Source: Merluccius polli (Eukaryota > Chordata > Actinopteri > Gadiformes > Merlucciidae). Taken from it: 64,000 nucleotides of DNA. The stretch spans positions 1 through 64,000 of the forward strand of contig JAOPHQ010004263.1 in NCBI GenBank assembly GCA_030340625.1, given 5' to 3'. Under the pieces are notes generated by a model that ran no database searches, was not told the origin of the DNA, and worked only from the letters and a program-made list of their open reading frames with translations. Of the stretch, positions 44,151 to 54,939 are shown one piece after another (positions within the stretch are counted from its first letter, which is position 1; the number at the start of each line of letters is the position of its first letter). A program made the position numbers and the translations under genes.

Positions 44151-45446
44151 TTATAGTCCTTTCCCCTTTTCCTTGTAGCCACATAGCCAGCAGTGAGGCT
44201 TCAACTGCTTTGCTATTTTCGAATAGCCTTGTACGAAGCGCCTGTAGTACCCTGCAAAGCCTAAGAAGCACTTGAGCTCTTTACGATTGGTGGGCCTGGG
44301 CCAGTCTTTTAAGGCCGATATCCTCTCAGGGTCAGTGTGGACGCCACGAGCATCTACAATGTGGCCCAGATACTTCACGGAGGACTGGAAGAAGTGACAT
44401 TTGTCTGGGGACAACTTCAGCCCGTAGTCCTTGAGTCTGTTCAGCACCTTCATCAACCTGTTTTCGTGCTCCTCCAAGGTGTCTGAGAAGACAATCAGAT
44501 CGTCTAGGAAGACCAAGACTTCGTTCAGGTGCAGGTCCCCCACACATCTCTCCATTAACCGCTGGAATGTGGAGGGTGCATTGGTAACGCCCTGTGGCAT
44601 GCGGTTAAATTCCCAAAAACCCAGCAGGCATGTGAATGCAGTCTTGTGTTTGTCTTCTTCGGCAAGTTCAACTTGATAATAACCTGACTTGAGATCCATA
44701 ACGGAGAACCATTTAGCTCCACTAAGGGCCGAGAAGGTTTCTTCGATATTGGGAAGAGCGTACGCGTCTTTGATAGTACGCATGTTCAGTTTCCGATAGT
44801 CCACACACAGTCTGATCTTCCCGTTTTTCTTTTTCACCACTACTATAGGGGAAGCAAACGGGCTCTCTGATTCCCTTATGATCCCTGCCTCCAGTAGCTC
44901 TCGAAGATGCTGCTTAACAGCTTCTCTATCACATGGGTGAATCGGCTGGGGCCTCTCCTTGAAGGGGGTTTCATCCTGAAGTCTTATCCTGTGTTTGACT
45001 GAAGAGGTGCGACCATGGGTTAAGTCATCAACTGCGAATACCTCAGGTATGGTATTTAACTTGTCTGTGATGCGTTTCTTCCACTCTGCTGGAATGGGAG
45101 AATCTTCCAGGCTGCATGATACTTTGTCACTTGGGGGGGCTTCTGTATCCACTGTCTGGAGGCCACAGGATATAAGAGTGTCATGGGGTTTCACGGGCGT
45201 CACACACTGAGCGGGCGTCACACACTGAGCCATCATCATCTCTGCTATGACACGGTTTGGATGCAATGTGATGTCGTGTGAACTCTCGTGTGAAGGACAG
45301 GGACTTTGCTGAAGGACTGATAGGGAACGTCCAGTAGTGTTGGTACTAGGAAGATGCCACCTGGCAGAGGAGGGTTTGCAGGAGGCTCCATTGCATATGA
45401 CGTGAGAGGTGGGGATGTCTTTATCTTGACACCTCCTAGTACACAC
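44151..45446 (-). pseudogene. pol: Gypsy reverse transcriptase
   Basis: 431 open codons, of which the first ~55 are out of the true frame. From NRVIAEMMM on, the order is family-typical: HRIRLQDETPFKERPQPI, VVVKKKNGKIRLCVDYRKL, FSVMDLKSGYYQVE (catalytic Asp), RMPQGVTNAPSTFQRL, VFLDDLIVFS (catalytic pair) and FLGFAGYYRRFVQ. It copies element RNA to DNA in the family. Frameshifts on both sides disconnect it from protease and RNase H. Confidence 0.9.
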
Positions 45447-46147
45447 ACTCTTTGTCCAGCTGGAATGACGACTGGGTAACGTCCAAGCAACTTCACTGGC
45501 CTTGCTTCCTCCTCTTCACTGTGAGTCTGAGCAATGTACTGGAATAGCATGAGACATTCGTCACTGCGTTCACGCCCCTGTGGGAATTTCAGCCCTTCTC
45601 GTTTAACTCCGTTCTGGTACAATCTGTCAAGTACATTGGTCCCAACCAGTAAGGGAATCTCACCGTTAAAGTCACAGTCAGGTACAATGAGAACCAGGGA
45701 GGAAATCTTATCTTCTATGCCAGTAACACTCTTTGGGAGTGATATAAGGACTTGGGTGTAACCTATGTAAGGGACACGCTGGCCCCCAGCACCCAAAATC
45801 TCAAGCAGTGTGTTAATAGGTTCAACAGGAAAGGATGAGTGATGGTCTGAATAAAAGGTCTCTGAGACCGTAGTAACCTGCGACCCGGTGTCTAAAATAC
45901 ATTTACACTGGTTGCCTTCAACAAGGGCTGTCGTGCTGCAACGTGGCCCTACAAGACCATGGGGTAAGGGTCTATAGTCAAGGGGTGAGCCATTCTGGAC
46001 ATATTGTTCGGCCCTCACTACATTCACTTTCAGGTTGGTTGAAATGGGACTAGATAAAGGGGGGTACACGGCTTCTGAACGTCCCACAGCAGGAGCCCTT
46101 ACAGGTTTAACAAGAACTCGGGCCGGCCCTGATGCTGCATCCTCCAT
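45245..46147 (-). pseudogene. pol: Gypsy aspartic protease
   Basis: 300 codons. CILDTGSQVTT at residues 84-94 is the active site loop of a retropepsin-type protease, and LLVGTNVLDRLY about 100 residues later fits the family's second conserved loop. The start overlaps the end of gag by about 50 bp in another frame. The frame is lost near 45285, before the RT. Confidence 0.85.
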
Positions 46148-47366
46148 TGGTCGCGTCTTTCCCGGAGCTCAAGGTTCTTCTGGTGTACAGCAGCAGGGTT
46201 TGGCTCGTTTAAACATAGGGCGGCAATGTGGCCATCTTCTCCACATTTAAAACAGAACCAGGCTCGGGGCATGTTGGAAGTGTTTATGCCGATCCTGCGG
46301 TTTGTCACATTTGAGACCATACAGTTCCCCCTAACAGCATTTTCATTGAGGTTCCCTACATGTTGTGGTTCGTTGGGCTTCGATGCTGGCTTGTAGGAAG
46401 CAAGCTGTTTCTTTAGGTCAGCCACTCCCTGGGCGAGCTTCTGAGTCTCAGTTAGGCTCTTTTTGGCTGCCTTCGGGCTTAAAACAGCTTCAGTTTCATC
46501 GGACTCCTCATCACGGTGGGACAGGCCATAGACTGTGTGCATGTGAGACATAGCTTTGGCGCTTCCGAGGTGCTTCTTCATTCTGTTCAGTTTTGTCAAC
46601 CGTCCGTCTTCCTGCTTTCTGAGGAGTAGCAACAGCTCAGGGAAGGATGGGGGGTTAGTCTTCTTGTGCTCAAGCTGGAGCTCGATGAGCATTGTCTGAT
46701 CCCAGCAACCCCTACAGAATTGTCTGATGAGTTGCTTGTGTGAACTTTCAATGGACAGTCCTCCCCCGGTAATAGCTTTGTCAAGCATCAGGTGTAGGCG
46801 ATTTAAGTAGTCAGAGGATTTCTCCCCAGCGTTCTGATTTGCACCCAGGAATGCTGCATACAGCTCTTCTCCATCTGCTACTACCCCAAAAGCTGCGTCA
46901 AGCTGGGTGAGGTACAGTGCAGGCAGGGAGTCGATGCCAAGGCTTTTGACTAGGTCACTAGCTGGGCTCAATAAGCTCTCTAAAATCTTTCTGACCTTCT
47001 GGGTATCTGGGCTGGAAGGGTCACTTAATAACAGTTCTACTTGAGTGTGCCACGTCTCATAATCAACTTCTCCATTGGGCTTTGGCGTTCTTCCCGAGAT
47101 GGTGCGGATTTTGCTGACATACGAGGACTGAGATTCAGTTTTTATTACATGCTCAACAACTACTCTCTGGACACTGGGGGGATTGATGAGACTCTCATCA
47201 AGATATGACGGCCTCTGAGGTGTCTCAGGCACATTGTTATTTGTGTCCTCATCACTTGCTGTATCACCACCCATCTGAATGTTGGAAAGCTGAGTTTGGA
47301 GCATCTGGATCAGACGGGCCTTGCTTAGGCCTGCAACCGCCGCAGCAAACTTTAGTTCATCTAGGT
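46099..47366 (-). pseudogene. gag: Gypsy gag, capsid and zinc knuckle part (PNMA-like)
   Basis: The large downstream part of gag, 422 codons after the hAT insertion. A capsid-like domain (residues about 90-250; YETWHTQVELLLSD, QLDAAFGVVADGEELYAAF, SSDYLNRLHLML) matches the PNMA/gypsy capsid pattern. A CCHC zinc knuckle (CFKCGEDGHIAALC) follows near residue 376. Gag forms the particle shell and packages RNA. Vertebrate PNMA genes derive from gypsy elements of this type. The N-terminal exon-like part lies across the hAT insertion at 48486-48806. Confidence 0.85.
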
Positions 47367-48485
47367 CAGCGGTTCCCAAACTTCATTTTCCTGCGCACCC
47401 CCTTCTACATCCCAACCGGGTTGGTGCACCCCCAATCCCCACTTAAAAAAAAATAAATTAAAAAAAACGCAACAAAGCTTTGTTTTATCGCCATATAAAG
47501 ACTCATGTTTAATCATGCGCAAATAACCAGAACACGCATGACAATAACACCATCAACAAAGTTTCAATATAATGCAACAAAGCTATGCACTATGCTTCCA
47601 CTTTTAAGAGGATGAGTGACAGACACGGCTCAGTGACAGAAAGTAGGCCTACGGTTATTTTCAGCCGCGTAAAAGACAAATTGCAGCAATAGGCCTATTA
47701 AATGACCGTGGACCTAGCATCATTATAACACAACGGTTATGGAAAATAGAACGACAGTACATTGAATTAAATTGCAATGAAGTTACAAACGATCCGCAAC
47801 ATTAAGAGAATAGGCTCCGAAACAGATAAACAGGGGGCCGGGATCCCACCTCGGCCGGCGCGCGCCGGCCCTCACTTTCATTGTGCCGCGGGGTTTCGTA
47901 GGACCCTCTGACTTGCGCGTGCGTTAGACTCCTTGGTCCGTGTTTCAAGACGGGTCGGGTGGGTAGCCGACATCGCCACCGACCCCTTACGCCAGTTGTA
48001 CGTGAGCCGGATCCCCGCCCTCAACAACGCGACGCAGTTGGGACGCACTGAGGACAGTCCGTCCCGGTCGACAGTCACGCCGGGGGCGAGGGGGCCCCAG
48101 CGAGATATTGCGTCCACGGCCCCGGGAAGTGGTGAGGTCGGAGCGGGGGGGCGCTGTAAAGCCAGAAGCCGAAGCCGCCGGCCACCTTCGCCCCCGAACC
48201 CTTCCATGCCGACCCAGAGCCGGTCGCGGCGCACCGCCGCGGAGGAAAAGAAGAAGAAGACAGCAGCTGTCTTCTTCTACGTTTCTATCAAAAACTAAGA
48301 AATTATAGTTTAAATATTTAAAATAAAAGGGATTACAAAGGAAATGTTTACTGTTCATGTTTTTTTATTGTATGGAAAAATCCCACTTAAAAAACAGCAC
48401 TGTAATTGTGTAATATTACACCAGACCGCCATTACATTTTTCCTCTCGCGCACCCCCTGGTGGCAGCTCACTTTGGGAATGCCTG
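47367..48485. mobile_element. hAT-type element carrying a 28S rRNA fragment
   Basis: 1,119 bp. The ends CAGCGGTTCCCAAA (left) and CAGGCATTCCCAAA (right, inward) are inverted. It is flanked by 8-bp duplications ATCTAGGT (47359-47366) and GTCTAGGT (48486-48493), with 7 of 8 identical. No transposase was found. The middle (about 47832-48243) is antisense 28S rRNA sequence. A 12-bp-arm palindrome (48253-48277) follows it. It interrupts gypsy gag. Confidence 0.85.
47832..48243 (-). rRNA. 28S rRNA gene fragment (D2-D3 region), captured
   Basis: The minus strand reads the well-known 28S stretch GGCGATGTCGGCTACCCACC, ACCCGTCTTGAAACACGGAC, CAAGGAGTCTAACGC, and then the GC-rich CCGGCGCGCGCCGGCC and GAGGTGGGATCCCGGCCCC. 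The D2 side reaches to about 48243 with CGACCGGCTCTGGGTCGGC. About 410 bp is present out of a gene of several kb. A few bases differ from the usual conserved sequence (for example CGCAAGTCAGAG), as expected for a non-functional copy. Confidence 0.92.
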
Positions 48486-48806
48486 GTCTAGGTTACTTTG
48501 TTCCTCAGGTTTCTGAGCCATCTCTTCTTGTATGGCGGTGACGTGCCATGATGCATTAGAATCATCAGGACTAAACATTGTGCCTAAGAAGTTTGGATCC
48601 ATACGAGCTACTGATCTTTCATCTCTGTACTGGACCAGAACCCTCCCATTAGGTTTACCTACTTCATCAGGGACTCTTATGCATTTCACTATGCCACCAT
48701 GTACCTCAAAAATCTCAATAATATAATCATCTGAATACGTTTCGTCAATACCAGAGACAAAAAGGCAGCTCTGTCCATGCACATCATAGCGGTTACAATA
48801 TTCCAT
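48486..48806 (-). pseudogene. gag: Gypsy gag, N-terminal part (PNMA-like)
   Basis: From ATG 48806 (MEYCNRYDVHGQSC) to the hAT insertion. CLFVSGIDETYSDDYIIEI and GRVLVQYRDE resemble the RRM-like N-terminal fold of PNMA/gypsy gag. The open frame extends upstream to 48884, but MEYC is the more likely start because the family begins there. It joins the 46099-47366 part across the insertion. Confidence 0.72.
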
Positions 48807-48884
48807 TTTGACCTTAGGTTCTCTATCATGAAAAATATTGTAGCGGTGAATATATAAGAAAAATATGAAACCCCTCCATATCAT

Positions 48885-49236
48885 TTGACAGGGCAGAGCG
48901 ATCGAGAAAACAGTACATGGCTTGAATGAATGATTTTCTTGCGGGGCGCTACGTGACGTCTCATTAATTCATACGGGTATGGGAAGTCTCATTAACATAT
49001 TACGACGGAGTATTAGGGCCACATTAAGATTTTTTTTTCCATTAAATTACGAGAATAAAGTCGTAAATATTGAATTAATTACGAGAATAAAGTCGTACAT
49101 ATTGAATTCATTACGGCTACACTATAGGCTACACGTTAAACGTTTATTATACGGTTGTGCTCACTGAGCAAACCCAGGTTTAAGGTAGCCTACAGGTTAA
49201 CGTGTGTTACATGTTGTTTAAGAAGTCGGGGTATTG
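48885..49236. other. Unassigned, with a short direct repeat
   Basis: ATTACGAGAATAAAGTCGTA occurs twice (about 49045 and 49079) with TATTGAATT between them. A gypsy 5' LTR is expected here but I see no resemblance to 31601-32418. Confidence 0.45.
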
Positions 49237-49658
49237 CTGGGGTCCGTTTCACAAAGCAGGTTTAGTGAAAACCCTGGGTTTATTAACCCTGAAATGAGGG
49301 AAACGCTGAGTTTTCCGTTTCACAAAGGGAGGTAACTCAAACCAGAGAAAGAGGGGTAACTCTAGCCTGTTTCACAGAGAGAGATAACTTACGCTCTCGG
49401 TCAGTTACCGTAGTAACAGACTCTATGAACCTAACCTGGTCGGGACCAGGTTTTTCTGTGTGAACATAGAGTTTCAATCTGTCTCCGCCCTCTTTCAGCC
49501 ACACACGCCATTTGATTTCCTCATTCATTCAGTCAGCAGGCGAGTTTTGGCGTAGCCGTCTGTCAAAAATCATTTAAAAAATCAGAGTCAGTAGGCTATT
49601 TCAGAAGTCCATTAGGCACAGTAGGAGGCGACTTTTTTCACGAACATGTCCTTTTGAC

Positions 49659-49926
49659 CAGCGCTCGAAGTGGAAAAAAATAAGTGCCGGTACTCCCTTA
49701 TTCACATATAAGCGACGGGGGGGGGGGGCGCGCGATATTAACCCACCCCTGACCTACGACCGACGGGGGGGGGGGGGCGCGATCGTAACCCACCGTGGAC
49801 CTACGACCAACGGGGGGGGGGGCGCCACTCCGGTAGATCCGCCCCTGGTTAGGGCAAAGTAGAGTACCGGCAGCCTGTGACAAGTGCCGGTACGCAAGAA
49901 AAAGTGCCGGCCCACTTCGAGCACTG
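49659..49926. mobile_element. Small non-autonomous hAT with a G-rich minisatellite
   Basis: 268 bp, ends CAGCGCTCGAAGTGG and its near inverse, perfect 8-bp duplications CTTTTGAC (49651-49658 and 49927-49934). The interior is three units of about 50 bp, each with a run of 10 or more G and CGACC(G/A)ACGG. The word AAGTGCCGG occurs near both ends. Confidence 0.92.
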
Positions 49927-50319
49927 CTTTTGACAACGATCCCGTGGATGACGGTGCAGCATTACTGCGCAGAGAATTAAATATTCGTCGGGAGAGGGTT
50001 ATCAGACCATAGATGTAGCCTTTCCAGACAATTATCATTTCCAGACAATTATCTTTTTCAGCGGTACCGTTTCACGTCACAGTCCATCATTTACATACAC
50101 AACCTAACCCGTCCTTACATTTGCAACATTACCAACCGTAGTCATGCTCTCACATCCCAGCAGATATTGTGTGTTGCACTGCGTTTCTTTGCAAATGTTT
50201 TTTGTACAATGTCGGAGATGCAGAGCACTTGAGCAAGGCAACTGTATACAGTCAAATAGCCACTTAATATTTACTTTACAGTGTAAAACATGATCAAAAT
50301 GATCATGCCGAGGTCTTAT

Positions 50320-50579
50320 CTGTTTGAACAATGTCATCTTAAGCTGCTGCCAAGTGCGCTTCTCCCCCGCGGGATTGCACCTAAATGAAATAAATAAATA
50401 GTTACCATTCAAGCATTTTTCCCCTGTAATATTATTGTGATTGCAAGGGACTACATTTAAACTTACGCAGCAGTGTTGCACTTCTTTCTAAAAACGTGTT
50501 GAAACTCGCCATATGAGCGCATTAGGATTTCCAATTCGAGGTTGGTGAAAAACGTAGACCTCCTCTTCCCCGTTGCCAT
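50320..50579 (-). pseudogene. Myb/SANT-like accessory protein of the Harbinger-like element
   Basis: Exon 1 runs from ATG 50579 (MATGKRRSTFFTNLELEIL) to a donor GTAAGT at 50466-50461. Exon 2 starts after TTTAG at 50380 and reads CNPAGEKRTWQQLKM. The join preserves the frame. In the family a Myb/SANT-like trihelix that recruits the transposase is encoded, with KRTWQQ.K.KYKN near its end. Here about 15-20 residues between the two parts are missing and the frame decays after LKM. Confidence 0.6.
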
Positions 50580-50795
50580 GGTGACTCGTCGAATCGGGGC
50601 TCCATTGATGCTGGCTTTTTATAGTTGTGGTGCACGCGCTTAACCCTAGGTGGAACTCCTCTGAGTTGATCAAATTAACTCAAAACCGGTGTTGTGGAAC
50701 CGAAAACCCAGAGTTTTCTATTTCAGAGTAGATCAACTCAGCGTTTAGGATTAAACTCAGAGGTTGATGAACCTGCTTTGTGAAACGGACCCCTG

Positions 50796-52509
50796 GACTC
50801 TTTCGCGTCTATCTCCGGAATGGAAAATGATAGCGACGTAATACTTTTTTAAATGAAACCGAGAGATGCAGCATTTAGAACTTACACCTTCAGATCAACA
50901 ACAATGTTTTTAACAAGCTGGATCGCTTCAGTGGAAGCCGCTCTCTTCCTGCCACCCGGAAGTATCTTGACGCCTATTGTTTATGTAGCCTGCAGTAGGC
51001 GCTGATAGCTGACTAGGGGAGGGGCGTTTGTACATTGGCAATCACATGACCAATAAAGTCTCGTGCCCGAGGCGAAGTATCGTTTGTTCTCGTTGGCAAG
51101 ACCGGTGCTGGTTGTGTGTCGCTGCCGCTGGTAGCATCCGTGGACTATATAGGTATGTGTTGCTGATGATCGAGCAGACAGAACTTTATTGTAGCTGCCA
51201 TAGTTGAGTGTTTTCTGTATCCCTTGTATTGTCAGGAGCGCAAGCTGCATCCGAACGGAGGTTGGGCTGGGACCTGGGAGGTTTGTGTGTGGGTTCGGGA
51301 GTGTACGGTGGTCCCGTTGCCGGGATGGAGCAGGTACAAACTCTTATGTATAATAATGTATACATACTCTTATTATAATAATGTATACATACTTCAGTCA
51401 CAGCGTATGGCTGTATTGTACTGATAATGTTTGCATTTGTTTTAGGAGCGACTGTGCTGATGGCGATAATAGCCACTGTTTTGTTTTGGTTTATTTCCGT
51501 TTGTTTTCTTTATGCTGGGTGCCATCTTGCTACCCGTTATTTTATTTTATCTACATTGTGAACATCTAGACTATTCGTAGTCGGCGACTCGTCTGCGGCC
51601 CCAGGCCTAACTAATTCCTGCACTATAATTGTCAAGCAGGGCTCCTCACTCTGTGGTGTGCTGTGGTTAGATTTGTTTTGTTTTGATTTGCGTGTTTTTG
51701 TATTACTTTGACTTATGCCATCTTTGAATTGTTGTGGATCGCTGGTTGATTCCCCTGTTTTCCTTTTGTGTTATTTTGTGTTGGTGAGGTAGACTAACTG
51801 TCTGGATTTGCCCTTTTGTGGAGGCTCTTAGATTGTAGGCCTGGAGTCCATGTTGAGTGCCCTATTTATCATTCCTGTGGAAATAGTCTAGCATTTATAA
51901 CTTTCGAAGTTCTAACATTGGAATGAATAAACTGTGGTTTTATTGATCTTATGCTATTTAAATTGAAAAATAAACTATATATATATTTTGTATCAGTCCC
52001 AACCTGTTTCCTGCGTACTTTGATGCTCTTCTGAGCTGTAGGTCACATTTACAAACATTCTGAAATGCCGTATACTGTTTTCCTGAGGGCGGTCTCAAGC
52101 CAAGGTAGGCGAGGTCATGAATATTCATACACATTCATACGTCAGAGCGTTAGGCTTTTTCTCACTTCCTCGTTTCTAACTTCCTCGTCCGTCTATGTTC
52201 TTACATTGGCCAATGCATGCAATGGGGGTAGAAGAACGTTTTCCACGTGCAGCATGCATATATGCAACTAGGAGTGACCTATCATATTTCAAAAGGAGCA
52301 AGTAAAAACGGTTTACCGGTGAAGTACACCTTTAACACATTGTAATTGATTTGTAAATCAACTCACACTTCATAAATTATCTTTGTGAATTGCTTACTAA
52401 TGAGTATGCATGTAGGAACAATGCTTAATAAATGATGAATATACTATAAGGTATAATACGGTTATTCTAAAGTGAAGTCATAAATTCAAGAGTAAAAACA
52501 TTAACACAA
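50796..52509. other. Intergenic, no gene recognised
   Basis: Includes a GC-rich patch (50990-51140), several GTA(A/T)G donor-like sites and AATAAA words at 51926 and 51969. Near 52317-52336 GGTGAAGTACACCTTTAA looks like one end of a TTAA-target element whose other end I could not find. An unannotated non-coding transcript is possible but nothing supports it directly. Confidence 0.35.
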
Positions 52510-54848
52510 ACCTGGACATTTGTTTTATTTAAAACCAAATTTTATTATTTCCATATTTTTTGTTTTAAATGTACAATCAAACCATTAAGTAAATCATACA
52601 TAAAATTCCTCATAATGTACAACTCTAAATAACACTATCCATAAATAAAAACAGAACGGAAGGGGGAAACATTGAGGTCAGTATGAAACAGTTAGGCAAC
52701 ACACCACAGGCTTGACAACTACGTTTTCTCCGGTCACTCGAACACAAAAACTCCAAGAGCGAATGACAGTACTTTCCTCACTCGTCTACCTTCTACCACT
52801 CGTTCTCTTGTACACACACTCAAGCTTGCTCGCCCTTTTATGGTGACATTGACCAGTTGTATCTGTTTCATCTTCCTCGTCCTAGTGTCCCACCTTAACC
52901 CTCCACAGAACACAACATCCTTCATTCTTTTAGTCAACACAGAGTTCTAGTTTATATGTACTTTTCTTTTTTATACTGATGGGATGCATCCGGGATAGAC
53001 TGGAAAATGACAGCGTGCGCGACATTACCATTGAAATGACGCATGTGGAGGGTGACCACTTCCTGTAAACACGAGTGGGCCTCGAAAGGGGGCGGGACCC
53101 GACCAATTGGTTATTTTACATTCCCAAGTTTTGCAAATTTGGTTGCCTGTCTTTGACGAATGACTGCACTTATTCTGCATTTCATTGAGATCAAACAAAA
53201 CTAAAATTATAAGTAGATTTTCCCCAATCGTTACTTCATACAAGCCTTGGGACAGGGTGACAAATAAAAACCAGAGTAATTGTTTTTCTTAATTGAGGCC
53301 TACCATTGTACACATGAATAGTATCCTGCTGCGACAATGTGAATGGAGTGTGTACAAATATATGCATGCACATATGCAGATAACCAGCTGGTTGACACTG
53401 TGGTGAAGATGGGGGTGGGGGGGTCTGGAGGAAGATGGGTGCTCGTGTCTCTTCAGCAAAGCGATGTGTGGAGAGACTACGTCTTTAACAAACAACAGTT
53501 CTCACAGACAGCATCACAAGACACAGTTCCCAGCAGAGAAAAATACAAAAATAAAATAAAAGAATAATCTGAGAAGCGGACAGGTCGTCACTGTGCAGTA
53601 TCACCACCATCAACAATATCATTACCATCATGACCGACTCAATCGGCTCGCCAGTGCAGCAGGTATTCCAGTCTTCGCGCATTGTTATTTTTCAAGCCAT
53701 AAAACGTTACTAGATTATAGCAGGATCAATAATTAAAAAATAGAAGCAACGGTAATCATTTTGAGGAGAAACAGGAGAACTGATTTTTTGCTCTTCTCCT
53801 TGTTAAAGAAAACTCACACAGAAGTAACTAAACCCCTTTGTGTTTCTATGAAACACCTTCACTGAGAGAACGGAGATAAGTCACTAAATGTCCAGGCTCA
53901 TCACACACACACCTCGGCTCAGAAAGTAGGCATTCAATCTCTTGCTCTTATGCTCTCTCTCTCTCGCTCTCTCGCACGCACGCACGCACATAGCGCGACC
54001 GCCAGCCATTTGAACAGCAGTTGTTTGATACCTTGCAGGAGATGGATAGGCGTGTGTGTTTCCAACAGTTACTACACAGACTGGAATGTAGAGCTAGTAG
54101 AGTAAACACACTCACAGACAACGCACCGCGCACAGACACGCACAGACAAGCACGAGCACACACCGAACCACGTGTAAATAGTATTACGGAGGGTGTGTGT
54201 GTGTGTGTGTGTGTAAGCACAGGGAAGGTCTGCAGTGGATCATTTTGACCTTTAACCTGCCAGGTTTGCCCTCCCCCACTCTGAAAGGTGACGGTATAGG
54301 AGGATAACAACCAGGTGCTTCAGCGGCCAACAGTGTTTCTGGATAGGCGTATGCATGTATGTATGTGTGTTTCAAAACAGGACAGCATGCGTGCACACGT
54401 GTGTGTGTTATGCGAGTGCACTAAAGGTACGCTCAAAATAGGTAGGTGTGTGTGTGTGGTGTGTGTTCAAAACTCCTTGTGTCGCTCATGTCTCCCATGC
54501 ACCCCCTGAGTTCTCATCCGCAGAGCAACGGCAATCCAGTGTCCAATTGTCTCTCCCCCCTCCACCCTCCTCTCCCCACCAACCAGCAGGGATGTGGACT
54601 CTGCTCTAACAAGTCTCGTGAGTCCCTCAGTTTGAACTCTAGTGGACGGGTGGGTGTGTATCTACAGAGGGTGACCACGGCGATGACGTCATCGAGGTGG
54701 TGGGGTGGGTATGTGTGTGTATGTGTGATGCATTAGTAATCAGAGTCGTCCAGGAGGTTGATTTCCTCTTCGCTGGCCGCTGTGGCTGCCAGCAGTTGCC
54801 ATGGTGGCGGCGGGGTCTGGCCGCCGCGGCGACCCAGGAAGCAGCGCA
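52510..54848 (-). other. clcn4: Probable 3' untranslated region of the clcn4-like gene
   Basis: Runs on the minus strand from the stop codon at 54849 to polyadenylation-signal-like TTTATT words (AATAAA on the minus strand) near 52524 and 52540. It holds GT/CA microsatellites (about 54192-54213, 54446-54463) and no recognised transposon, unlike its surroundings. The length of about 2.3 kb is an inference from the signal positions. Confidence 0.5.
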
Positions 54849-54939
54849 CTAGTTGAACATGATGGACTCGGGATCTTGGTTTGCCATTTGCGCCATGTGA
54901 CGCAGGATGTCCTTTTTTGTGATGATTCCAAGCAGGCGC
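54849..54939 (-). CDS. clcn4: Last coding exon of a ClC-4-type chloride/proton exchanger
   Basis: The minus strand after an acceptor (CCCTCGCTCCCCTGCAG) reads RLLGIITKKDILRHM followed by AQMANQDPESIMFN and a TAG stop at 54849-54851. This is the conserved C-terminus of the vertebrate ClC-3/4/5 group, at the end of the second cytoplasmic CBS domain. The PESIMFN ending fits ClC-4 better than the PDSILFN ending of its relatives. These are endosomal 2Cl-/H+ exchangers with CBS domains that bind nucleotides. Only 29 codons plus a split codon are in view. I see no upstream exon before the end of the window, so the intron exceeds 9 kb. The paralogue assignment rests on a few residues. Confidence 0.82.

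Larger units (their letters stand above)
41791..48884 (-). mobile_element. Ty3/gypsy retrotransposon, decayed, minus strand
   Basis: The order on the minus strand is gag (48806 down to about 46099), protease, reverse transcriptase, RNase H, integrase (ends 41887), a purine tract CTAGGGGGGGAG (about 41877-41888), then the start of the 3' LTR. The 3' end continues in 31601-32418 because copy B split it. No 5' LTR is recognisable beyond 48900. Damage: a hAT insertion in gag, frameshifts near 45285 and 44110, a stop in integrase at 42739-42741 and a small deletion in the integrase zinc-binding region. Confidence 0.9.
49240..50792 (-). mobile_element. Harbinger-like element with a Myb/SANT relic
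   Basis: 1,553 bp with inverted ends GGGTCCGTTTCACAAAGCAG, flanked by CTG (49237-49239 and 50793-50795). Subterminal CAAAG/GTTTCACA words repeat inside. It carries a Myb/SANT-type gene relic but no nuclease, and it is interrupted by a small hAT element. A PIF/Harbinger affinity is inferred from the 3-bp duplication and the Myb-like gene. Confidence 0.75.

Noticed and set aside
47832..48243. Functional 28S rRNA gene
   Set aside because: Only about 410 bp are present, in antisense within a small transposon, with no rDNA promoter, 18S or 5.8S nearby.
51186..51569. Small coding gene near 51.2-51.6 kb
   Set aside because: Overlapping short frames on both strands, none with a recognisable motif; donor-like sites alone are not enough.
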